From the NCBI GenBank assembly GCA_018372435.1, contig JAHAJA010000010.1, positions 59,408 to 123,407 of the forward strand: a stretch of 64,000 nt of DNA, written 5' to 3'. A model generated the notes under the pieces. It worked only from the letters and a program-made list of their open reading frames with translations. It had not been told where the DNA came from and ran no database searches. The DNA is from Clostridiales bacterium. Its GTDB lineage: Bacteria; Bacillota; Clostridia; Lachnospirales; Lachnospiraceae. Of the stretch, positions 15,817-24,399 are shown in pieces (position 1 is the first letter of the stretch; each line of letters begins with the position of its first letter). The position numbers were made by a program, and so were the translations under genes.

Positions 15817-15849
15817 AATAAAAAAGACTTCAAGCATAGCATACCTGCT

Positions 15850-15942
15850 ACACATGAGTCTCGCTATTTAAGACAAGCCAGATGAAAGACATCAGGATGT
15901 TGACTTGCCACACTAAATTGTGCTACCTACTCCCTCACGAGT
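15850..15942 (-). ncRNA. yybP-ykoY-type (manganese) riboswitch
   Basis: On the minus strand the closing stem P1 is ACTCGTGAG with CTCATGTGT. Just inside lie the two conserved motifs of the family, GGGAGTAG on the 5' side and AGCGAGAC on the 3' side, together with GTCAACAT and hairpins CAC/GTG, GATG/CATC and CAAG/CTTG in the expected order. These motifs form the docked L1/L3 metal site in known structures, which binds manganese. The terminator downstream indicates transcriptional control. Family assignment is by eye from conserved motifs. Confidence 0.82.
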
Positions 15943-15965
15943 TTTTCGTTTTCTTTTACTTTATT

Positions 15966-15995
15966 AGGTTACCATATTTTACCTTCATGTGTCAA
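15966..15995 (-). promoter_or_regulatory. Weak promoter candidate for the riboswitch-ABC operon
   Basis: Minus-strand TTGACA (15995-15990) with TAACCT 18 bases downstream (15971-15966), about 25 bases before the riboswitch. The -35 is perfect and the -10 poor. Confidence 0.4.
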
Positions 15996-16081
15996 ATATT
16001 AATACTTTTATTTCAGGTCAATCAATCCTATCTTAGATAATTCTATCAACAATAATTCAATCTGATGTTGTTTAAGATACC

Positions 16082-16118
16082 AAAAAAATCCTTAGCCACA
16101 TCGTTTGGTTAAGGATTT
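16082..16118 (-). terminator. Terminator of the XRE regulator gene
   Basis: Twelve-bp stem AAATCCTTAGCC/GGTTAAGGATTT with one GU/AC irregularity; on the minus strand it is followed by seven T. It overlaps the stop codon region of the regulator. Confidence 0.82.
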
Positions 16119-16444
16119 TTCTTGTTTACTGCAAGTATGAAGTTCTTAATAATGTCTTCTACATATGGCAAATACTGTGGTTCAAGATTTGATAGCATCT
16201 TAGTTAAAACAGTTAAATCGTTGGCACCCTCTCGTCCTAGTACAATGTAATCTGCCGAGGTGCTTAATGCATTGCATAATTTGTAAAGAGTTGCAGAAGA
16301 CATGCCTCTTCTACCAAGTTCGATTTGAGCAAGAAACTGAGGAGAAACATCAATACATTCCGCTAATTTCTCTCTGCTTAACTTTTGTTCTTCTCTCTTT
16401 ATTCGAACACGCTGTCCCATTTGAATATCCAAATCTTTTTTCAT
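16109..16444 (-). CDS. XRE-family helix-turn-helix regulator
   Basis: A 111-residue protein with an N-terminal Cro/CI-type helix-turn-helix (about residues 9-66: GQRVRIKREEQKLSREKLAE, VSPQFLAQIELGRRGMSSATLYKLC) and a short helical C-terminus (about 75-111) probably for dimerisation. The residues SADYIVLG are typical of small clostridial regulators. It is 340 bases upstream of the ABC operon on the same strand but ends in its own terminator, so it is a separate unit. Its target is unknown. Confidence 0.9.
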   Translation of the reverse strand: MKKDLDIQMGQRVRIKREEQKLSREKLAECIDVSPQFLAQIELGRRGMSSATLYKLCNALSTSADYIVLGREGANDLTVLTKMLSNLEPQYLPYVEDIIKNFILAVNKKNP

Positions 16445-16669
16445 ATTTAACCTCTTAGTTTCATTCTATATGAAGCTATTAGTTTATAAAACAATCTAAA
16501 AGACATTGAATTTTTATAGCTATTAGCTTATAATATAGTAGTATATGTAATTATATGAGAAATATAAGTAAAACAAGCCAACCGAATGAGAAAGTTGCTG
16601 TAGGTAATGAAATGAATCTGCAGTGTCTATAATTGATTATTATAGCTACTAGGGAAAGGAGAAGAAATA

Positions 16670-16720
16670 GTGAATTTTCCTATAATTCATTATGCGCAGA
16701 AAATACTATGGAAATTCTAA
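16670..16720 (+). other. Possible upstream open frame overlapping the GGDEF gene
   Basis: A GTG at 16670 sits 8 bases after GGAAAGGAG, the best ribosome binding site here, but the frame stops at 16720 after 16 codons (VNFPIIHYAQKILWKF). The preferred GGDEF ATG at 16708 lies inside it in another frame. It may translationally couple or attenuate the GGDEF gene. Confidence 0.35.
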
Positions 16721-17559
16721 TAGATGAACTAAAAGATATCAATCTTATGAAAAACATATTTCATGTTTTACGTCTAGTTGACGTAAAACACAAGAGAATT
16801 ATTGAAGATTATTATAGGAAATCATGCAAGCACTATATTATGGAATTTGATTTTAATGGACATATAGAAGAATATAAGAAATGTTATGAAATCGACAGTA
16901 CAACATATAAATTGGAACAATTCAACCATTTTTTATTTTTTGTTACATTTCTACCTGTGCAAATACAGAATACTCGTTATGTTTTGGAATGTGTTTCAGA
17001 TATCACAGAAAGTACAGAATCCAGCCATTACTTCAAAATACTAGATAATGCTTATAAACTATCTATTACCGATGAGCTGACAGGCATCTATAATAGAAGA
17101 TACATAAATCATGCTCTTCCCAATGCGATTTCTACCTGTAGCACAGGTAATAAGCCTCTTACTGTGATTTTTATTGATTTGGATTATTTTAAAGAGATAA
17201 ATGACTTATATGGTCATGCAGCAGGAGACTATCTATTGTCACAATTTGCACTGGATTTACAAGAGCATTTTACCCATCAAATTGATTGGGTCGCACGTTA
17301 TGGCGGTGATGAATTTCTGCTGTGTTTAAGTAATACAGATCGTAAGAAGGCAAGAACAATAGCCGAGCAAATAAGAACCGTTATTGAGAAAAAAACATAT
17401 GCTTACAATAGTCATCCTATACATATTACATGCAGTCTTGGAATATATACCGTGGATCATCCCAATTCTCACACCTCCTATGATTCAATACTACAGGAAG
17501 TAGATAAACATCTATATCAAGCTAAAAAAGCAGGTAGAAACCAAGTTAGTGTAAGATAA
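16708..17559 (+). CDS. GGDEF domain protein (probable diguanylate cyclase)
   Basis: From the ATG at 16708 it has 283 residues; a TTG-initiated frame could begin at 16633, but neither start has a good ribosome binding site. Residues about 1-115 form a PAS-like sensory region ending in CVSDITES, and about 120-283 the GGDEF domain: TDELTGIYNRRY, FIDLDYFKEINDLYGHAAGD and the intact active-site YGGDEF. The usual inhibitory RxxD site five residues earlier reads HQID, so product feedback by c-di-GMP binding there is unlikely. No membrane segment. It should make c-di-GMP from GTP in the cytosol. Confidence 0.9.
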   Translation: MEILIDELKDINLMKNIFHVLRLVDVKHKRIIEDYYRKSCKHYIMEFDFNGHIEEYKKCYEIDSTTYKLEQFNHFLFFVTFLPVQIQNTRYVLECVSDITESTESSHYFKILDNAYKLSITDELTGIYNRRYINHALPNAISTCSTGNKPLTVIFIDLDYFKEINDLYGHAAGDYLLSQFALDLQEHFTHQIDWVARYGGDEFLLCLSNTDRKKARTIAEQIRTVIEKKTYAYNSHPIHITCSLGIYTVDHPNSHTSYDSILQEVDKHLYQAKKAGRNQVSVR

Positions 17560-17572
17560 CTTGGTTTCTACC
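17533..17572 (+). terminator. Perfect 16-bp hairpin spanning the GGDEF stop codon
   Basis: GGTAGAAACCAAGTTA and TAACTTGGTTTCTACC pair perfectly around 8 bases; the left arm encodes GRNQVS and the stop is in the right arm. No T-run follows. Confidence 0.6.
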
Positions 17573-17682
17573 CTCTATCTAAATAAATAATTATACTTTC
17601 TGGTCTTTCTTAGTCTTGTTTATTAGTAATAACCTCTCTCCAATACTACATCAAAATATACAATTAAACAATAACCTATTTC

Positions 17683-18552
17683 CTATCCAACCTGCTCCAA
17701 CAAAAACGTAATAAACTGGTTTACACCTCCGCCAATTACCTCCACTACTTCAGGTCGTTCTCCTTCTACTTCTGAAACGTCAAAGAAGTCTCCTGCAACA
17801 GTTTGTTCTGTTATCATATAACTGTCACTACCGAATATTCCTGTTTCAATTCCAACATATTCATCACCCCAATATGCACATTCTTCGGGAGATATGTCAC
17901 TATCATTACAGATCTTATTAAGAATGGTATCTACGTTATTACTCTTACTAGAGATACCCACTTCAAGATACTTAGCATCACAAGTCGCAGCTGCATTAAT
18001 GCCATAGCGCTTACTAACTTCCATCGATAACTCGATTAGACTCTTTAGACCGCCATGTATGTTATGAGCTTCAAGACTTTCCTTTAGCATATCTAATTCA
18101 CTTGCCTGTAGGTACAGATTGTCCCCTCGTTGGTTATAAACCATCAGATCAATCTTACAATAATTTGGTCTACTGAACACCACATCCGTTGCGAAGTCGT
18201 ACCTATGAAGTAATTCCATATGAATATCAAAGCAGATTTTATGAATATCTAATAAAGTTTGTTTTTCAGGTATTTCATTTTCAAAGATGTAAGGTTTTCC
18301 ATCTTTATCAAATGCATAATTATATGCTCCACGCCCTAATCCAAGATAAAGGTTTTGTAACTCATCTGGTGTAAAGAAAGATTCAATATGCCCACCCGCT
18401 ATATTCTCAATTGTTGTTCCACTTACAATCACCAGCTTTACTCCTTGTTTTAGCAGAGGTTTCATTGCTGCTATAGCCTTGTCTGCGGGTACTCTTCTCG
18501 AAGAAACCGCCGTTCCATCCCAGTCAAAAAAAATTGCTTTATATTTTTTCAC
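17683..18552 (-). CDS. HAD-family sugar-phosphatase-like hydrolase
   Basis: A 289-residue HAD superfamily protein. Motif I is FFDWDGTAV (nucleophile Asp10 and Asp12), motif II VIVSGTT, and motif IV YWGDEYVG near residue 225. A cap of the Cof/trehalose-phosphatase kind lies between about 90 and 200. It overlaps the 3' end of the GH65 gene by 14 bases and is the last gene of the carbohydrate cluster. It probably dephosphorylates or isomerises a sugar phosphate made by the pathway; it is longer than beta-phosphoglucomutase and does not look like one. Confidence 0.82.
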   Translation of the reverse strand: MKKYKAIFFDWDGTAVSSRRVPADKAIAAMKPLLKQGVKLVIVSGTTIENIAGGHIESFFTPDELQNLYLGLGRGAYNYAFDKDGKPYIFENEIPEKQTLLDIHKICFDIHMELLHRYDFATDVVFSRPNYCKIDLMVYNQRGDNLYLQASELDMLKESLEAHNIHGGLKSLIELSMEVSKRYGINAAATCDAKYLEVGISSKSNNVDTILNKICNDSDISPEECAYWGDEYVGIETGIFGSDSYMITEQTVAGDFFDVSEVEGERPEVVEVIGGGVNQFITFLLEQVG

Positions 18553-20896
18553 AGTGTGATTCTCCTATCTTTTCTAGTGTAATTTCTTTCTTATTAATAA
18601 CAAATGTAAGCTTTTCGCCTTGTAATAACGTAAATTTAGCATCTTCTTGTTCAACTTCTACTTTTAATATCACATCTTGGTATCTAAGTTTGAAGGTGAA
18701 TTTTCCCCATGATTTTGGCAAATATGGCTTGAATCTTAGATGTCCTTCATTACAACGTAGCCCTGCGAATCCATTTACAATTGCTTGCCAAGTTCCTGCC
18801 ATATTCGCTGCATGAATTCCTGCATAGAAATTGTTATGGTAATCATCTAAATCCATTCTTGCTGACTGTGAAAAATATTCATAAGCCTCGTCATAATACC
18901 CAATATCGCAAGCTACGATACCGAATATACAGGTAGATAATGAAGAATGATGTAACGTTACTTCCTGATAAAAGTCATAATTTCTTTTCAATTCTTCTTC
19001 AGTAAAGTAATTACTGTGCAAATACATACCAAAGATGGAATCTGCCTGCTTTGACATGCGGTGTCTCATAATAAATAATGGGTGATAATTCTCATACAAC
19101 CATGCTCTTTTTTCTTCTGGAATCTTTGTTTCATCCCACGGTTTTCTCATCATAAATCCATCATCTAGTGGATATATATCCCTGTCTTCATCATATGGAA
19201 AATACATGTTCTCAACGATTTTGTTCCACAATTCAATTTCTGTATCTTCAAGTGCTAATTTCTCTTGTAACTGAGTGAATCTCTTCGGAGCATTTTCTTT
19301 TAGATATTCAACTGCCTTAATTGCTTCTCTTACATTTTCTCTTGCCATTAGATTCGTATAGAAGTTATTGTCTACTAAAACATTATATTCGTCTGGGCCA
19401 GTCACATCACAGATACAGTACTTTCCACCTTTGCAAGCCGCAAAGCTACCAACATCTGCCCATACACGTGCCGTTTCTATAAGAATCTCCGCACCTTTTT
19501 CCTTCATGTATTCCATATTTCCCGTTACTTGCATGTAAAGAGATAACGCATAGGCAATATCAGCATTAATATGATACTGTGCCGTTCCTAATGGAAAATA
19601 GGTAGACGCTTCTTCCCCATTAATAGTACGCCAAGGAAACAATGCTCCCTTATCATGACCAAGTACCCTTGCTCTGGCTCTGGCTTGGTTCAGAGTTTCA
19701 TAACGATAATCTAATAGTTTCTCTGCTAATTTGGGATCAGTATAGATAAAGACTGGCAACACATACATCTCTGTATCCCAGAAATAATGCCCCTCATAAC
19801 CTTCACCTGATAAGCCTTTAGCCCCCATTCCTGTTCTTCCATCTCTGCCGGCAGACTGCATAATATGGAATAAGTTAAATCTTATACCTTGCTGGAGCGC
19901 ATCATCTCCTTCTATCTCTACATCAGCAGTATCCCAGTAATTCATCATATACTGCACTTGTTTGCTTGCTAATGCATCATACCCCTCTTCTTTTGTTTCC
20001 TTTAAGCTGTTTAATACAAATATCTCCAACTTATCTTTATCCATATCTAAATCAGAAGTATAACAAATAAATTTATCTATTCCTATCTGCTGTCCTGCTT
20101 CCACCGTAGTCATGAAAGTAGTGCTTCCGTCAAGTTCATTTTTCATGGTTTCTAAACCAATCAAGTCCGCCTCTTTACCATCACCGCTTAACACAGTATG
20201 TACACTACCGCAAGCAACCGTCAGTTTACTCTTTTTCGTTATTCCTTGATAAAATAAGGTGTCATCAATTACAGTAAGTATCTCTGGATCTAGTTTTCTG
20301 CCAAATGGACCATAATCTACAATGGGATTCGTCTTTCTAGTATGGTTTTCTACGTTTGCTTGTAGCTTTGATACAAAAGTAATAGGTCCACTGTAATTTT
20401 CAGAAGTAACCCTGAATCTCATTGCCATAATGTTTTTCTTTATAAATGAGACCAAGCGAGAAGTTTCTACTTTTATCTTCTTTCCTTTTGGTGAGGTCCA
20501 TAGTAAACTTCTAGTTAATATTCCTTCATTCATATGTAAGGTCCTAGAATAATCTTCTACCACCCCCTGCTGCATAGTGAATTCTTCGTCATCTAGGAAC
20601 ACATGCATTTCCTTCAAATTTGGAAGATTTAATAATGACTGACTATGTAGCGGAAAACCAAAACTTGCTTCTCCATATCTAATATCTTCACTCTCATAAA
20701 ATCCATTAATAAAGTTACCTTCAAGTCCTGTATCTATATCAAAATCATATGCTTCTTCAAAGGTTCCTCTTGTTCCAATGTAACCATTCGATAAAGCAAA
20801 GGTTGTTTCGTTCCTATAATTATTTTCCCTCTGGAATGCTGTCTCTGTAATAGTCCATGCTTCCACAGGATAGATTGGCTGTTTATTCGTATTCAT
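18539..20896 (-). CDS. Glycoside hydrolase family 65 phosphorylase (disaccharide phosphorylase)
   Basis: A 785-residue cytosolic inverting phosphorylase that splits an alpha-glucosyl disaccharide with phosphate to give beta-glucose 1-phosphate. Landmarks are TTFALSNGYIGTRGTFEEAY (about 31-50), EGHYFWDTEMY (368-378) in the (alpha/alpha)6 barrel, and the general acid Glu503 in TGPDEY. The family covers maltose, trehalose, kojibiose and nigerose phosphorylases and others, so the linkage is not readable. The ATG at 20896 with AAGGAGTT upstream is preferred over 20932. Neighbours NagB, PIG-L and an ABC importer suggest an amino-sugar-containing substrate. Confidence 0.9.
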   Translation of the reverse strand: MNTNKQPIYPVEAWTITETAFQRENNYRNETTFALSNGYIGTRGTFEEAYDFDIDTGLEGNFINGFYESEDIRYGEASFGFPLHSQSLLNLPNLKEMHVFLDDEEFTMQQGVVEDYSRTLHMNEGILTRSLLWTSPKGKKIKVETSRLVSFIKKNIMAMRFRVTSENYSGPITFVSKLQANVENHTRKTNPIVDYGPFGRKLDPEILTVIDDTLFYQGITKKSKLTVACGSVHTVLSGDGKEADLIGLETMKNELDGSTTFMTTVEAGQQIGIDKFICYTSDLDMDKDKLEIFVLNSLKETKEEGYDALASKQVQYMMNYWDTADVEIEGDDALQQGIRFNLFHIMQSAGRDGRTGMGAKGLSGEGYEGHYFWDTEMYVLPVFIYTDPKLAEKLLDYRYETLNQARARARVLGHDKGALFPWRTINGEEASTYFPLGTAQYHINADIAYALSLYMQVTGNMEYMKEKGAEILIETARVWADVGSFAACKGGKYCICDVTGPDEYNVLVDNNFYTNLMARENVREAIKAVEYLKENAPKRFTQLQEKLALEDTEIELWNKIVENMYFPYDEDRDIYPLDDGFMMRKPWDETKIPEEKRAWLYENYHPLFIMRHRMSKQADSIFGMYLHSNYFTEEELKRNYDFYQEVTLHHSSLSTCIFGIVACDIGYYDEAYEYFSQSARMDLDDYHNNFYAGIHAANMAGTWQAIVNGFAGLRCNEGHLRFKPYLPKSWGKFTFKLRYQDVILKVEVEQEDAKFTLLQGEKLTFVINKKEITLEKIGESHCEKI

Positions 20897-20936
20897 AGAT
20901 TTAACTCCTTTATAATTCGTTGAATATGGCAATTAC

Positions 20937-21701
20937 CTACTTCTCGAACTCTTCAAGTGCGAAGTTTGAGTACATATTTAATTTTGCTAATGCATCTTCT
21001 GTTCCCACTAGAACCACATCATTGTGCATCTGTAAAATCGATGCTGGTACTTTGGGCGTTACCGGCCCCTCAAACGCTTCTTTTACAATATCCGCTTTGT
21101 CCGCTCCACTCACTACAATCAGGATCTTCTTTGCTTGCATAATTGTCTTAACTCCCATTGTATATGCATAAGATGGTACTTCTTCCATGCTATTAAACAA
21201 CCGTTTGTTTGCCTGAATGGTACTATCTTGCAACTTTACACAATGTGTCCCTTTTTCAAAAGCCTCACTTGGTTCATTAAAACCAATATGACCATTATGA
21301 CCAAGGCCTAACAGTTGTAGATCAACACCACCAGTACTTGCAATAACCTGATTATAACGTTCACATTCCTCTTCTGCATTCTCTGCCATACCATTTGGTA
21401 AATTAATGTTGTTGGCATCAATATTAATGTGTTTGAATAAATGTTCTTTCATAAAATAATAATAGCTTTGATTGTTATTCCTATCTAATCCTTTGTATTC
21501 ATCCAGGTTTACTGTTGTTACTTTTCTAAAGTCTAAGTCTCCCTTTTTGTACCACTCAACTAACTGTTCATAAGTTCCTATAGGTGATGAGCCTGTCGCC
21601 AATCCAAGTACACAGTTAGGTTTTATAATTATTTGTGCAGAAAGTATATTAGCGGCTTTTCTACTCATCTCTTTATAGTCTTTTGCTTTATAGATTATCA
21701 T
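20937..21701 (-). CDS. nagB: Glucosamine-6-phosphate deaminase
   Basis: Converts glucosamine 6-phosphate to fructose 6-phosphate and ammonia. The 254 residues are family length. Signatures: LGLATGSSPIGTYEQL (phosphate binding), TVNLDEYKGL (catalytic Asp72) and LGLGHNGHIGFNEP (general base His and Asn/Glu region, as in Bacillus NagB). Start ATG at 21701. It lies between the PIG-L deacetylase and GH65 genes, giving the cluster a way to feed an amino sugar into glycolysis. Confidence 0.95.
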   Translation of the reverse strand: MIIYKAKDYKEMSRKAANILSAQIIIKPNCVLGLATGSSPIGTYEQLVEWYKKGDLDFRKVTTVNLDEYKGLDRNNNQSYYYFMKEHLFKHINIDANNINLPNGMAENAEEECERYNQVIASTGGVDLQLLGLGHNGHIGFNEPSEAFEKGTHCVKLQDSTIQANKRLFNSMEEVPSYAYTMGVKTIMQAKKILIVVSGADKADIVKEAFEGPVTPKVPASILQMHNDVVLVGTEDALAKLNMYSNFALEEFEK

Positions 21702-21715
21702 TACGTATTATCCTT

Positions 21716-22579
21716 TCAATATCTCAGTTTCCAAAATATCTCTTCCTCTTTGATAAATGCCATTAGAAATTCATATGCATTTGGTTCTAGTGCCGTTTCA
21801 TAGCAAATCAATGACTGATATTTTAAATTGTCATCTAGTCTTTCACTCACCATACACTCTGGCACAGGAAAACTAATTCTTTCTTCCCACTTAAGAGAAG
21901 TTGCGATTTCGAAATTATCAGGACAATCATATCTTTTTGTATCTCTTCTAGGCCACACTTCATCTCCTGCATTGGAATGAACAATCCCAGTATATAGATT
22001 TACTTCATAATCACTTGTATCTTTTAATTCTCCTAATATCTCAACTATGAATTTGTATAGAGCAGCATGATCCCCATGCACATCAAATTCTGAAGTCGTA
22101 AAGATATTCCTTGGCCTTACTGTTTCTATAATATCTTTCAAATCATTTTTTACAGATGTTCTAGAGTAAGGAGCATGCTTACCAGTTTTTTGCATATGAT
22201 ATTCATACTTTCCTTCCAACCCATAAGTTTCATGAGTGCAGAATGATTGATATATTTTATCTGCATCCTTTTCTTCGTACAAATGCATCAAAAAACTATC
22301 TTCTATCGGCATTCCAGTGTCTGCATAACCTAATATCGTAAGTTGATTAGACTTTAGCCCCAACATATTCGTACCCTGAACTGTTTCTTCTAATCTCTTT
22401 CTTCCTATCGTAAAATCTGTACATCCATAATCTCCATTCGTCACCATAACTACATGGATAGGAATTTGTTTTTCTATTGCTGTATTAATGATACCTGCTG
22501 TCATTAATATCTCATCATCCTGATGTGGCACAATAATCATAATACTTCCAAAATCGTGATTTATATTTTCTACTGTCAT
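21716..22579 (-). CDS. PIG-L family deacetylase
   Basis: A 287-residue member of the LmbE/PIG-L zinc-dependent deacetylase family, which removes the acetyl group from N-acetylglucosaminyl compounds. The metal-binding motif IIVPHQDDE lies at about residues 15-23 and the third ligand in EFDVHGDHAALYK (about 163-175). No signal peptide, so it acts in the cytosol. It is 14 bases before nagB and 6 bases after the MalG-like permease gene. A natural role is to deacetylate an imported N-acetylglucosamine unit before NagB; a kinase for the free sugar is not in the window. Confidence 0.88.
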   Translation of the reverse strand: MTVENINHDFGSIMIIVPHQDDEILMTAGIINTAIEKQIPIHVVMVTNGDYGCTDFTIGRKRLEETVQGTNMLGLKSNQLTILGYADTGMPIEDSFLMHLYEEKDADKIYQSFCTHETYGLEGKYEYHMQKTGKHAPYSRTSVKNDLKDIIETVRPRNIFTTSEFDVHGDHAALYKFIVEILGELKDTSDYEVNLYTGIVHSNAGDEVWPRRDTKRYDCPDNFEIATSLKWEERISFPVPECMVSERLDDNLKYQSLICYETALEPNAYEFLMAFIKEEEIFWKLRY

Positions 22580-22585
22580 TATATT

Positions 22586-23434
22586 CTAACCTTTCACTGC
22601 ACCTGCTGCTACTCCTGCAATAATGTATTTCTGCATAAATATATAGAAAATCATAAGTGGCGCTACTCCAAGCATCAACATTGGAAATAATGCTGTCCAG
22701 TCAGTTGCAAACTGTCCAATATTTCTAGACACTTCCTGCAAAATAACATCGTTTTCTCTGCTTTGTAAGAATAATAGTGGCGTCATGAATTCATTCCATA
22801 CATTCAAAGTAACGACAATAACAACTGTAGAAATAATTGGTTTTAAGATTGGTAGTACTACAATAAAAAATCTTTTTACTATAGGACAACCATCAATAGC
22901 AGCCGCTTCTTCAAGTTCTTTTGGTACTGTTGCTTCCACAAATTCTTTGAATAGAAATACTGCCTGTGGCGTATTAATAGCTACATTAACTAGAATAACT
23001 GCAAAAACTGTGTTCATTAAGTTAAAGCCTTTAACTATCTTATACAAACTAACGATGTTCATCTGGAAAGGAACAATTAACCCAGCTAGAAAGAATAAAA
23101 ACACTCTTGTTCCTGTCTTTGTCTTTGTTCTTGCCAGAGCATATCCTGCCATAGAACCAAAGATTACTATAAATATTACCGCTACTACTGTTATAAATAA
23201 TGTATTTCCAAACGCTCTAGGGAACTGCATATTAACCCATGCTGATACATAATTACTAAATTGAAGGGTTTTAGGTAATGCAAGAGGACTATTTGTTGCT
23301 TCAGCTGGATTCTTTAATGTTGTGACTATCAAATAGTAAATAGGTATAAACCAAATAACAGCAATGATAACCATGATAATTTCTGTAATAATTAGATTTC
23401 TTTTTGATTTTGTTATATGTTTTGCATTCATCAT
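22586..23434 (-). CDS. Sugar ABC transporter permease (MalG type)
   Basis: A 282-residue inner-membrane permease of the carbohydrate uptake 1 family with six membrane helices. The EAA loop reads EAAAIDGCPIVKRFFIVVLPILKP (about residues 195-218). It is the second permease of the operon, overlapping the preceding MalF-like gene by four bases (ATGA type). Confidence 0.94.
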   Translation of the reverse strand: MMNAKHITKSKRNLIITEIIMVIIAVIWFIPIYYLIVTTLKNPAEATNSPLALPKTLQFSNYVSAWVNMQFPRAFGNTLFITVVAVIFIVIFGSMAGYALARTKTKTGTRVFLFFLAGLIVPFQMNIVSLYKIVKGFNLMNTVFAVILVNVAINTPQAVFLFKEFVEATVPKELEEAAAIDGCPIVKRFFIVVLPILKPIISTVVIVVTLNVWNEFMTPLLFLQSRENDVILQEVSRNIGQFATDWTALFPMLMLGVAPLMIFYIFMQKYIIAGVAAGAVKG

Positions 23435-24330
23435 TGTATTGAGTCACTCCATTTCCCCATAATCTTTGTCACAATAGCACTTATTACCAAAACAATAATA
23501 AAGAAACATACTCCAAATGCGGAGCCAGTACTATAAAATCCATCTGAAATACCCTTTTTCATCATTACTGTCATTACTGTCTGAGTAGCATTACCTGGTC
23601 CACCAGACGTCATAGAATAGATAATGTCAAATACTTTCATTCCACCAATCAAACCAGTTACCACGATTATTTTTACAGAAGGGCACATTAACGGAAGCGT
23701 TACATACAAGAACTTTTTAAGACCTGTTGCCCCATCAATATCAGCTGCCTCATATAAGTCTGGTGATATACTCTGTAGATTTGCTAAGTAAATTACCATT
23801 GCCCAGCCAGTCCATTGCCAAACCTGCGTAAGGATTACAGAAAATAGCGCTTTATTTGCTGTAAAGAAGTTAATTGTATCCATACCAAATTGATGTAATA
23901 GATTATTAATTAAACCATAATCAGAAGAGGACATAATAAAGTTCCATAAATACCCGATAATTAAGGAACTGAACACCGCTGGAAAGAAGAATACCGCTCT
24001 AAGCAAATTACGAGATTTGAGTTTTTTATTCAATAAAACCGCTAAAGGCAATGCTAATAAGGATTGTAATGACGTCAACAAAAGTGCATAAATTACCGAG
24101 TTTTTTATTGCTGTCAACATCAGTGGTGTTTCAAAAACTTTTTTGTAATTCTTTAATCCTACGAAATGTAGATTAACTGGATTCATATCCGTGTAATCTG
24201 TAAAGCTATAAAAAATTGTATAGAGAAATGGTATTATACTAAATATCAGGTATATCACTAATGCTGGCAAAATAAATAGTAGAAAATATTTTCCTAGTGA
24301 ATCAGCCTGTAATTTTCTTCTTTTGATCAT
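23431..24330 (-). CDS. Sugar ABC transporter permease (MalF type)
   Basis: A 299-residue permease with six predicted helices and the EAA motif YEAADIDGATGLKKFLYVTLP (about residues 193-213). Partner of the MalG-like protein; together they form the channel of a sugar importer. No ATPase gene is in the cluster, as is common when a shared MsmK-type ATPase serves many such importers. The gene follows the binding-protein gene after a hairpin. Confidence 0.94.
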   Translation of the reverse strand: MIKRRKLQADSLGKYFLLFILPALVIYLIFSIIPFLYTIFYSFTDYTDMNPVNLHFVGLKNYKKVFETPLMLTAIKNSVIYALLLTSLQSLLALPLAVLLNKKLKSRNLLRAVFFFPAVFSSLIIGYLWNFIMSSSDYGLINNLLHQFGMDTINFFTANKALFSVILTQVWQWTGWAMVIYLANLQSISPDLYEAADIDGATGLKKFLYVTLPLMCPSVKIIVVTGLIGGMKVFDIIYSMTSGGPGNATQTVMTVMMKKGISDGFYSTGSAFGVCFFIIVLVISAIVTKIMGKWSDSIQ

Positions 24331-24344
24331 CTTTACCTCCCGTA

Positions 24345-24385
24345 CTATAAAAGTGCCTTAAATGCCAACCCGACACTTAAGGCAC
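24345..24385 (-). terminator. Intra-operon hairpin after the binding-protein gene
   Basis: GTGCCTTAA/TTAAGGCAC form a 9-bp stem followed on the minus strand by TTTTATAG. It lies between the binding-protein and permease genes and would allow partial read-through, keeping binding-protein mRNA in excess. Confidence 0.75.
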
Positions 24386-24399
24386 CGAAACATTTCTTT

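Noticed and set aside
17683..18552. Beta-phosphoglucomutase partner of the GH65 phosphorylase
   Set aside because: The protein is too long and has a Cof/trehalose-phosphatase-like cap; the phosphoglucomutase signature is absent.
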